Part shown: one piece after another, positions 12,501 to 24,500 of the stretch
How the letters are laid out: the number at the start of each line of letters is the position of its first letter
Numbering within the stretch: the stretch's first letter is position 1
Assembly: GCF_001039355.2 (NCBI RefSeq)
Contig: NW_019774180.1
Span: 342,042 to 406,041 of the forward strand
Source: Lingula anatina
Taxonomy: Eukaryota > Brachiopoda > Lingulata > Lingulida > Lingulidae
Length of the DNA stretch: 64,000 nucleotides
Reading direction: 5' to 3'
Position numbers and translations under genes: made by a program
The notes under the pieces: model-generated
What the model was told of the DNA's origin: nothing
Database searches by the model: none
The model's input: only the letters and a program-made list of their open reading frames with translations

Positions 12501-15500
12501 GGAACCTATCAACTGTGCACCTTGCCTAATTGTGCATTTAGGCTTTTTCATTCTGTCCATTAATTTTGAAACAATGTTAGCCCTTCTCTCTGAAGTGAGC
12601 ATAACTGTCATTGACCTAGAGTTCAAGGTAAAGCCCAAGTGGTCCATAATTTGAACAGGAACTAGTGTGGACTTTTGTTCATGAATAACAAAACCCAATT
12701 TCGATAGTAATTGCACAGTTTCTCTAACATTCTCCTCACAAGCTTCCTTAGTTTCACCTTGTAAATATAGGTCATCCAAGTAAATGCTGGAAATGTATGC
12801 TTTTGACCTTAATTGTGCCAAAACTGGTTTAAGAAGCTTAGTCCAGATTCTGGGTGCAGAGGCTAGTCCATTTGGAAGTGCAACATATGAAAAAAGACTG
12901 CCTTTCCATCTAAATTTAAGGTATTTCTGAAATTCTGGAGCTACAGGGACAGAGTAGTAAGCATGCTTCAGATCCAGTGAAGCTAAGTAACAATTTGGAG
13001 TCATAAGATTTAGACAAGTTTGCACCGTGTCCATTTTAAAATGATGGTATTTTATACAAGAGTTCAATTTTCTCAAGTTAAGAATCATCCTATGGGTGCC
13101 ATCCTTTTTTGGCCTGAGAAAAATGGGAGAAACAAACTGTCCTGGTTCCTCATTAGAGGATATGATGACACCTTTGTCAAGCAATTTTTTAATTTCTGAA
13201 TCCACAATAAGCTGTTCTGCTGAACTAAAGTTTAAGCTGTTAGGCTCAAAATCTTGTACAGGTTGTTCTGTAAAGTCTAACTTGACCCCTACAACATAAG
13301 AGAGTATCACTGGATCTGAAGTCAACTTCTGCCATTCAAGAAGAGACTGTTTTATATTACCAGCAACAAAAGGTTGACTTACATGAGTATTTCCTAATAC
13401 TCTTTCTTCTGGAACTTTTTCCCTGTCCAGTTTTTCCTGTTGTTCTGTTGACTTCTCTGGTTCTTCCCTCCTAAAAAAGAACCAGCTTTTTTGTTGTCAT
13501 AGCGAGCTGTTGCCCTTGTAGGAAATACCCTGGGTTTGGAGAAGATATTTGTGGGTCTAGGGCGTGCTATTTTCTTCTGAACCTTGTTAGAGATTTTTAG
13601 GCCTTCTTCAATATCCTTCATATTTGCATCCAAATTGTCACCAAACAGCTCCTTGGTGACAGGATTCTGTGGGGAAGCCAAAGCTTTGTATTTCTCATTA
13701 ATGTCTGGTTTGGCGAGTTCTCTGCGAAACATAGAAATGTCATGTACAACTGCAGCAAGGATGCTGAATCCGTCTGTCATCTTTGCTAGCAATGTTTCAG
13801 GAGAAGGCACATCTCCTTCTCCTTCAAGGTGTTTAGAACAAGCATCAGCTATCTCCAGGAAGGGTGTAAGTCCATGGAATATGTTGGTTTGCCAGTTTTG
13901 CATTATCTTGTCATTATATTTGGTTAAAGGTCTCAGTGTTCCCCACAGTCTCTGGTTACATTTGATCTGAGTCATGTAGGTACAGTTCTCAGGTGGGTGA
14001 TAAAGTTTCACCATATCCTCCAGAACTTCCTTAGGCATACCCTTGTACAAAACAGTGTTCATGATTTTAGCAACATCATCATGAACTTTCGGGCCTCTAA
14101 CTTCATCATTAGTCACTGCAGCCAAAATGTTTTTCAAACATTGTAAGCCCTGAGGCTGACTGACCTGAGTTTCTGAGGGTTTTTCCTTAGCAGGACTGTC
14201 ACTGCTATCACTGTCAGCATTACTATCATCATTGGCAGGAGTAGAACGAAAGTAAGATTCCTCATACAGGGATTCCTCATCATCTGACAAAATAAGCCTC
14301 TGTCTCTTCTCTGGGGGCTCACCATCCTGGTCGCTATTTATACTAGCATCGTACGCACGTTTAAGTTCCGATACGACAGGAGTAAGAGACGCTAGCATCT
14401 GTTGAATATTACACAATTGCTCCTTCATGTCGTTCATATCTTTTTGTACCTCACGAGAGCTCACTGAATGGTCACTGAATGACTTGGAGTAGTTTCCATG
14501 CGAGCGTGAGCTCCGGCTACTTCTAGGACCATGGGCGCTGCCATCATGTGTAGCCGACTTGTTAGATTTGTTGTTCGGGTCGTCACGTGACTCCGAATCT
14601 GCCTCGTGTACGGAGTTTCCGAAGGAATCGCATCCTTGGAATTTAGGTTTTTTCCATGGGAGCCTGCACCGTCCGTGAAGCTGACGTCCTTTGTCAGCTT
14701 TGCTCTTTTGCTATAAGCAGAGCTCGGGGTTCTTAGTCTTTTACCCCTATTACCACTAGATTTGGTTGTGGTAGTCGATTTTTCTGAGCCAGCATCCTTT
14801 GCTGAAGCCCGCTCTGCGCCACTCTGGCTTGCCTCAGCCTGAGCAATAATAGCGCCAACTAAGTCGCTTTGCAGTCCGGTCTGAGCCGACGACATGCTAA
14901 AAAACCAGCGTCAATTAGTACAAAAGATTGTCTGTCAAGCAATCTCTCACAAAAGAGAATGACCAGTCTTTAAAAAACCACGTAAATTATAAAAAATCGA
15001 TGAATAATCGAGTGCACGTGTGAGCACGAAGACAAGCGAACGCAGAATTGAGTACCACGCAGGCGCACGCATATCTCGTAGAATCCCGAATGATCAGATG
15101 AGAGTTAAATTTAGAAAATAGACATTGCATGTGAACGAAGCCTTAGTGTTTTGTAAACTTTAGGTAATAGTTTTAACTTAAAAGTCATAACTGAATAACA
15201 GCTTGCACTACAAAGTAGTATTATTCAACTGGGATGCATCATACAAGCTGGGTATGTCAAATTACTCTAAGAAACAAGCCAAGCCATCTTTTTCCAAAAA
15301 ATTGGTAAGCTGTTCAGCCGTCTTTGAAAATATACGTAGGCCATCTGGTGATGCCAGTGGTCATTCAAATGATGGCTGGAAGGTTCGCTGGGAAAAGCCT
15401 TGATTGGAAATGAGCCTAAAACATTTTTGTAAAACCTAATCTGAGCACTGCATTACTGTATCACTGGTTATTGTACCAGCAAGAAGATACATTATCTCAT

Positions 15501-18500
15501 TCCATCCTGCGCTTCCTATATTGTATTTAATAAGCAGCCTCATTATTGTCATCACTCAGAGACAATTGTGTATTGGTGTGTGGGCAGCAGGAGATAGATG
15601 CATACATCCCAAGTGCTGCTTTGATTAATGATCTTAAAAATAATGTCAATGTTGCCTTCTTGTGATTGAGAGCAATGTAATTAATGGTGAAGTTATATAC
15701 CATATGGTGGGCTTTATCTGTGGCCCATGTGTTCTGTTGCCTTTAGTATCAATTTAGGTAGCTTCAAAGGAGGCCTTCAGCACTGCATGAGGATGTTTTA
15801 GACTAGAAAACTTACCATATGTAATTCACAGGTGGTGAGGTTAACTTTTTATTGATTATGAGGAAACTATGTGTGCCTGGAATGTCTTCTTAGAAAGGAA
15901 TGCAAAAGTGACACCCAGAACATGGTGAATTCAATTTTTATCTGTTATCACGCAGCATCATAGTCCCCAGTATGGTCCATAATATCTGACCTCACTCTCT
16001 CCAAACCCCATGTCATTTTGCTTGATTTTTTGGTAAGTTCTGAGACTTGAGGTTCTTTCAGATGATTTCCATTGTGATTACAAAGTACAACCATAGCTGA
16101 ATATAACCCAAGGAGCTATCAGATATAGTTTCCTATTATATAGTTTATCTGTTAAAGAGCCTTGTTTGTGTTTTCTGGCCCACACATTATTTGACAACAT
16201 GTTATTGATATTTGACATCATCTCAAATTTTCTGTGAGCTATGAATTGGATTTCAGTATCATTTCTTCAACAATGCATCATCAGTTTCCTAGGCCTTAAT
16301 TGCTTTAGAAATCTTATTATATATTAATTTACTGCATAGTTCTAAAATGTTTTTAACAAGTCAGCAAAAGAAGTTTTGATAATGTCTGTCCTCAAAAGGG
16401 TGCATCTGAATACCTTCCTATTCAGATGCATACAAATGCAGTCATATGAATGTATATATGTAATATGTGTTTGCCTTTGGATTGCCACTTATTATTTATG
16501 TGAGTGTACTATGTTTTGAAGTGTTCAAAATGGCATTGTAGTTCTCATCCTATCATTATCATTTTTTATCTTTTTATACGTAGAAAATCTTGCAGGACAG
16601 CAGGTTCCATTCTCCTCTGGAAGAAGAGGAAGAGCAACACTGGCTGCCTATGCAGATACTCCGTGTCGTGGCCTCAGCTCCAAATGTGAACGAAGACACA
16701 CAAGTTGAAGTGATGAAGGTACGCTAAGTTAACACTAAAAAGCATTCCAACTAACACACATGTATTTCATGTAGACTGTTTTGCTGCTAATAGATAATTG
16801 TTACCAGTATGGCCTGCCATGCATACTAAGATGACATGAAGAAAGTATTGTTGGTACTATGCAAACAAAAAAGCATTTTTTTTGTTAGTTTTATGAAAAT
16901 GTTTGGGCATTTATTGTTGTTTCATACTTGCAATGGATCTAGAACAGAATAAAGCTTATGTACTAACCAATGAATAATATAATGTTGAAATCATTGGATA
17001 TATTTTAAATCTGGTGTTTTACAGCTGGGGTAGCGCTAACACTTGCCAATTTAGCCAAATGCTAAAACTGACTTAAACTGGCTAAACATAAAGGGCTTGA
17101 TTTAACTCATTTTAGTCAAATTAACACTATTTGGATAACAAATTGACAAAAAAGTGATGATTTGGCTAAGCGAAAAAAATTGCTAGCGCTACCCCAGTAC
17201 AGTTTGTGGTTATTTATACAAATGCCTTTCTGCTCACTTTCCACTGCAGTTCTTATTCAAATTTTATTAACAGATCATTGATTGCCAACATTGAATATTT
17301 TGCCAGATATGTATTTTTGCTTTTTCAGATTCTTTTGAATATGACTTTTTCCACGGCTTGGTGTATGAATGCAAAAGTCATTACAAGAATTACAGAGGTA
17401 ATATCCCCATGCTATAAATCAAGAATAACAATATTTTTTCATGAAACAAATAACAATTGTTTTTTACATTGATGATTATTTTTTAGTTTGAAGAACTGTT
17501 AACCCTCATTTAGTCATTGTAAGCTTTACATGATCATATGTATTTTGCACAATGTACATTGTCAGAATTTTTTTAAAAAGTTCTGCATTGAATGTGATTG
17601 TTATAACAGAATAAAGACTTATTATTCATGAAATGATTTGTGATGACATTAAATGCTCCTTTGTTTCTCTTCTGTGTGTATACTCTAAAGTAGGTTCAAA
17701 TGACATCTAAAATAATATTTACCTTATTCACTTTCCACTCTTTATATTGCAGTTATTCTTAATAACCTACTTAACCAATAACAAACAAAAGATCCAGGAT
17801 GCATGCCTGTGCTATTTCACGCAAATCCTAGGTGTTTACTATCAGAGACAACTAATAGTTCACAGTCAGTCATATGTAGATTGTCAGAAGGGAGAGAAGG
17901 TAACCCAGCAAGGGTGGGGTACACATCTAGAAGCTGGGGCAATTAAGCCATTTGCCAGTCCCCCTTCCTGTGTGATTGTGGAGGTTTTAAGTGTTCCATG
18001 AAATTTGTTTACAACTTGACTAGATAGGAGGTTAAGGGAACATGATGTGATTGTTTTCAAGGAAAAAAACATTTTTGTTTCTTTGTTATTTAAATTGGGA
18101 TGGTATATAAATGTGATTTCTTTATAGGAGGATATGTTCTGATTTTGTTGCTTGAGTTTGAAGGGCCTCTGTTATGAATCACAATTATGATAGTACACTC
18201 CCTTCACTGCTTTTCTCCTTTCTTCTCTCTATCCCAGGTGTGTATACAGGTATTCTCAGGCAATCACATTAGTGCTAGACCTGCTGTGAAGGCTACACTA
18301 GTTCAGTTGCTTTCTTCCTTTGCTGAGAAATTGAAAACTATTGATGTCAAAAGGGTAAGGTAACAAACATGTTGCATGCAATATATGCTGTTCTGATTGT
18401 GCATGGCATTTTTTTAAAATTCAATGTTTCTCTGATGTTAACTGATATTAAATTTTCAGTTGTGTTTTTTATATAATTATGTTTTTTTTTTATCAATGTT

Positions 18501-21500
18501 ATTTTTGTTCAGTGTTTTTTGTGCATTTTTGTTTTCTTTCATGTCTTAACTAGTTGGGTATTATTAGCATCACTTGATATATCTCTTTTACTTTTTGTGT
18601 TTTTACATATGGTCATTTTGATAGACCTGCCATGTTGTGATTCTTGCATGCTTTTGTTTGTTAGCTTACAAATGAATTATATGATAATGGGTGTTGTAAA
18701 AAAAGTTACCTAAATGCAAATTGTTGTGTTGTATATGTTGTTTTTAAATAAGTGCAACACTGTGGTGGCTTATGCATAACGATAATTCTTTAATTGCAAA
18801 TTTTATGACTAATGTAATTTTGATGCTAAAGGAAATCAGATGTAGTGTCACTTATTTATTTTGAAGATTCTCTTTGTCAATTATTGTTGTAAGGAATTAA
18901 TATAAATTCACAAGATTGGAGTTCAGGGTTACTTTGGAGTTTGATTCAAATATTAAAAGCATGGGACTGATGTGTTACTCTTGTACTTCTAATCCAGCCT
19001 GAGGAAGAGGCAAAAGGTGCCATTGCAGAATTCTCAATGAATGGTATGGTTTTCAGTAATTTATTACTAACATTTTTCTAGCTTCACCAGATGATGACAT
19101 TCAGGTTTATGAACAGCTTATCTACCACTAACTGCGCTTAGGTAGTCGCAATTTGACAAACATCTGCTTGTAGAAGCTTGCACATTAATAGAAAACACTG
19201 ACACAACTCTTAGCATGATATTTTGCATTTAGTCTCTGGAAATAAATGCATTCTATAAAGAGCTGTCTAAAATAGTGTTTGATCTTGACAACTCTTTTGG
19301 TTTGATGAAATGCAAATGAGCTTAATTGTTGTCTATATTCAAATGGACTTTAAATGATGATTACATATTTCAGGCAGCTCTGCTTGTTTGCTTTTCTTGA
19401 GCTTACTCTCATCAAGTCAACAAGGCATGCTACAACTCTTCAACTAATTAAAAGCTTACTAACATTATTCACTAACATCAGTCTTTTTATGTATTCATTA
19501 AATGCATGTATTTTATAATGTCTGTTATCAGATTGGTGTCATTGATACTTATTTATTTAATTTTTATCCTCTTTAGGGCAAAAGGATACTGTCGATCATT
19601 TAGCACATGACATAGTGACCATCTTGAAATACCTGTGTACCAGGTTAGCACAGAGTAGCAGGTGATTTTTTCCTTTTTAACATTGTTTAGGTTCCACATT
19701 ACTATTTATGTAAAAATTGATTTTCACATTCAGGAAAGCTGACCAAGCTCTTGCTAGAATATGACATTTCAGCCAGATGCTTATATGTTTTGTTATTAAT
19801 CATTGATTTTGGTGAAAAAAATGGCTGTATGGCTGAACATAAAATATGCTATCATGTGCACCAGATAGATTTGTCCTAAATACTCATACTCAGTTTGTTC
19901 TCACCTATATCATATTTTATTGGCAGGTTCACTTTTGATAGCTATTAGGGATTGAATTGAATCAGAACAGAAGATGGCATAGAAAGAAAAAAATGAACTA
20001 CTAACATAATTTTTAAAAATTACATGGGAATTGATATCTTAACATTTCAGTAGCCCACAAGCTAGAAATGCTGTGCCTCTGATACTAGAGGGAATTCACG
20101 CCATCTTGAGCAATGTTCCGTCTTCCATCAGACAGGTGGGGGAATTCCTAGATTTATTGTGGTGAGTTTATTCCGAATTTTTGCCATGTTATAGAAAACA
20201 TCTTATTCTTTTTTTTGTTGAGGTCTTTAAAATTAAGGCATCCTAGATTATGCACATCCATAAATTAATATACATACAAGTAGTGAAGTGCACGTTTCTG
20301 AGGATCCTCAGTTTTTCTGCTTTTTCCCTAAGATCCCCAGCATTAGCTGTTGTTATGCCTTAAGACAGTTTCCAAAAATTAATATATTTTATATTATTTT
20401 GATTTATTTACTGTTTGTCCTTCCTTTATAGTAAAGAGCAAATTAGATATGTGTGAGATAATACACAGCTGTCACTAGCTATATAAGGCAGAACACCTCA
20501 AGTGCCAATGAGAGGGGTTAAAAGCATATATCGTGAGAAGGTGGCAGTGAATTATTTGACATACATAATGAGTAACAGTACTAGCATTTTACAAAAAAAA
20601 AAACTCTAAAACCAAATAAATCCATATATCACCATGGTCTCATAAAATATTTAGGTATGTATAAGAAAATAAATCATAACTGTGATTTAACTTGTTTGTT
20701 TTTTATTGATTAGAAAGGGAGGGACAGTAATTTTTACATCTTGACATATCATTAAACATGGCATTATTTTATTCTAGGCAGGACCTGTGCCCCACACTAA
20801 TAGTAATCATAGGCAATCCCAAGCTTGACAAGAGTATAACATCTCAAAAGACTGGGTCCCAGGATGAGGTTGGGCGTGGCTCCGGGTGCTCTCAAACTGC
20901 ACCTGCCTTATTGGGACCATCTGCTAAAACTGTCTACAGGTAAAGGGCTTTTGATAGCTTCTAGAAAAATATGAGGCACTAGTACAGTACAGGGAAATGC
21001 TTAACCCAGTTCCAATTTTGCCACAAAGGAGTTTGAGTAAGAAATTTCCCTGAGCAATAGCTTCATAAATTGTATTTAAAAGGAAAATGTGTTATCAACC
21101 CCACTTATTAAGATGATACTACTTAACCTTTTATGTACATCACTAAATTTGTAAAAATGTTTTGTTTTATCAGCATATCTGTGGAACTAGTCCGCTTAGT
21201 GGGCAGTGTTGGATCTCTTAGGCCGGTGCTTGAGTCTTTGTTCCATAGGATCCTTTTGTATCCACCAATACAGCATAGATTAGAGGCACTGAAAGCTATG
21301 AAGGAGGTGAGATGACAACCAGAAAAGTAACTGTATATTTTAAGGTTGGAAAAGGGATGGAAAATTCCTTTGTTTTGGAAGATTTGCTCCCTTCATGTGT
21401 AATAGAAAAATTTAAGGAAGTTGCTGCATAATGTTCAAAAACGGAAATACATTGGTGGTGTTTTATGGTGGTGATATTGGGGGGCAACCACATTTCTAAT

Positions 21501-24500
21501 CTACAGTAAAATCAACTGATCTCAAATATAGAAATATTTAAAATCTTTAGCTGTATCTCTTCTTAATCAAATACAAATGTAGGCATAGATTATTTTTCAG
21601 ACACTTTTTGGATGCAATAGTGTTAGTGCTACTGTTCAGTGTGTTTTCAGTTTGTTTATTTATAAGGCTAGCCTTTGTGCAAATGCAATATTTTTATTTC
21701 TTTTTTTTTTAAGTTACTGAACAATCCAGAACACCTGATTTCCTTAGCTGGTCCTACAGAAGATGATGACTCTAAGATTGCTGGCAAAGTGAGAAAAACA
21801 CATAGCCCTGATACGTCCTTAATCAAACTGTGAGTACCAGGCAATGTATACAAATCATCCAGATTTTTAAAAAAATAAATACATTTTGTACAAAGAGTTA
21901 AGACTACATGTCTATATGTCTACGTGAAGAGCTTCTGGAAATTGTTTTGAACATTTTACATTATGAAAATTTGTTACTCTTTGCATGTCCTATGTAACTC
22001 TGTTATTTCAACACTAGATATTGTTCCATATTGCCATTGCTTTGATTTTTTAAAAATTTTCTGTAATTCATGAATGAACCTTAGTAATCTAGCAGTAGAT
22101 TTAAGTTTGACAGTGTTGCTCAGGGGGACATAAAGCTATCAAATTGGACAAATGTGAATCTGAATTCATTTGACAGTCAAAGATTAATGTTTATTCTCTA
22201 AGCAATTGGTTGCGACTTTATTTTATAGGTGTGGCACAAATACTCAAGGTTCCTGTGCTTTTTGTCACAAGAACATCACATGGACAAATCCTTAAAATAC
22301 CAGCAATTTTTCAATTTAAACTTTTTGAAGCATTTATTTACATTATGAATGCTATTTTTCAGACATGACATGTAGCAAATAATAATAGTTCTACATGTTT
22401 ATTTCTAGTGTTGTGGATTCCATGCAGGAGTCTTGCCACTGTAGTGACTCAGCCACTTGTATCACAGCTGTCAGTAATGTGGACATGCTGCTGAAGACTG
22501 TGGAGAATATCACACAGGGGAAAGTACTCAGGGAACAGCAGGCTGCAGAACTGATGGAAAGATATAAGAAGATGGACCAAGGTAATACTTGTTAGTTTGT
22601 AATATTCCAGTTTTGAAAAATGGGCCAAGGTAATGCTAGTTTTTAATACCTCAGTCTCCTAATGAGCATTTCCCTTAATACAATCATTTTACTTGATCGT
22701 TTGCACATTGTTTTTGTGAAATTAAATACAGTGCTGTATCTTTTGTATCTTTAACTTGTCAGAAAATTGCACTCTGACTTTCTTCATTTTCTGGAAACTA
22801 ATCTTTAACTAAGATACTTGATGTTCATGTAAGGCAGAAACATGAGATAATAGAGGTTAGATTACAGGGTGGAAAATGGGATCACTTTGAACTCCTGTTT
22901 GGAAAATTGAAACAATTTGTTACATTCATTTATTGACATAACTTTTGAAATAAATTAAAACTGATGTGATTGACTTGATATAAACTAGAAAAATTGTAAT
23001 AAAATATTAATAAGTAATCAATTTTTAGATGTCATGAATCACACTGAGGGATCTAAAGAAATGGATATTCAAGCCACAGAAGTTTCCACAACAGATCTTC
23101 AAGACTCAGAGGATAAGTCTAAACTAAGCCAAGAGACAATGCCCAATGCTGATAGTTTGCCGAAGGAAAGTTACTATAACCTTTCCAGTAAAGTCCGAGT
23201 TCGACAGTGTCATTCTGACCAGATTGAACGGAAAAGTACCAAAGATTACATGCAATATCTAATGAAATTTCTGCCCTCTGTGAAGGACATGTGCAGTGGT
23301 CATGAGATAGATGAAGCACTGCTGAATCTTGCATCTAGATTTTGTGCTGGTGAGTGCATTTCTAAAAAGAAATTGTTCTATTGTACCAATTTAAAAGACG
23401 CCCTGTTATAGTCAGTGTTATCAAAATAGACACATTTGTTAGTATTTTTTTTGTTTGAATATGAAGATATTGCTATGTTATTAGCATGTAAGAGAGGAAA
23501 GAAAATGTCAATATGTTATGTGAGTCTTAAAAAAATGTTTGTATTTTAGTAAATTTTAGTAAATCTCTCACAGTAGAGGTGATGTGCATTGTTTGCTTCT
23601 GTGATTGAAATGTTGCTTCAGCCTTTAAAATCATATGCATTACAGTTTAATTATTTGTATGTCTGTTTAATTTGTTTATTTATTAATTCAATTTCTTGTT
23701 TAGACCAGCAAAATATGCAGAGTGTGGATTCTGATAATGGTGTCTCTGCTGAGGTGGCTATACTCAATGCAGATGCTGTCTATGTGTCAACATATACAGC
23801 TTTGTCCTTTAGCCTAAAACTGAGTCAGTGCCAATATTATGAATATTCAGAGAAGCAAGTACCATCAACACTGTCTGAGGTAATGGAAAAGTCACTTTCA
23901 CATGGACATTGGCCTCTGAAATTATCTTAAAATAGGTTATGCTACTTAATTAAAGAAGCATGAAAATTCAATTAAAGAAGCATGAAAATTCCTAAGTATC
24001 TTACTCATTTCATATGTAAATATATTCCAGAAGGCCTTTTATCCCTATTTTACTAAATAGTAGAATAGATGCATTAATTCTTCTGTTAATGATTCTTAAT
24101 TAATCGTTAATTTATTGTTTTTAGTGAATTAGTAATTACTGCCTATTGATTATACAAAATTTATAGCTTGGATTTCTAGAATTCCATGAAAAATTATCTC
24201 GGGCAGAAGTGACATTCATTTTCATTTTTGGTCATCACTGTTCTTTCCAGGAGGAATTCAAGGAAAGTATCATTGGAGAAGGCCTGCTGCTGTATGTGTC
24301 ACCTTCCTGGTTGTCAGAGCTTTATAACCAGGTCCTGCAAGTTGATTTAATGAAATTGGCTGGGGCAGAAAACAATTCTGAAAATGTTTTCATGAATCTT
24401 ATCATAGGTAAGGGAGGATTAAGAACAATACAAGGTCATTCTATTGCATATTTTTGTTTACATAAGGCCACATTTTGTTGGGTACCTTTTTGTTTGAACA

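Larger units (their letters stand above)
10510..15110 (-). mobile_element. DIRS-like tyrosine-recombinase retroelement, nearly intact
   Basis: On the minus strand the order is leader (about 15110-14896), gag-like (14895-13394), reverse transcriptase/RNase H (about 13390-11343) and tyrosine recombinase (11772-10543), with overlapping frames. RT plus RNase H plus a tyrosine recombinase in place of an integrase and protease defines the DIRS order. The leader is CpG-rich compared with its surroundings and may hold the promoter. I could not find convincing terminal inverted repeats or split direct repeats by eye, so both borders are approximate, and the 3' border abuts the N/poly-T scar. The open RT and recombinase frames suggest a recent insertion. 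Confidence 0.9.

Noticed and set aside
14910-14925. GTACAAAA on the right as a possible target duplication of GTACAAAA at 10482-10489
   Set aside because: It lies too close to the gag start codon to be outside the element, and the sequence after it does not continue the TRPC exon.
15203-15403. 66-codon open frame with [13 protein letters not shown] right of the DIRS element
   Set aside because: Does not resemble the missing TRPC C-terminus or any family I recognise; length is within chance.
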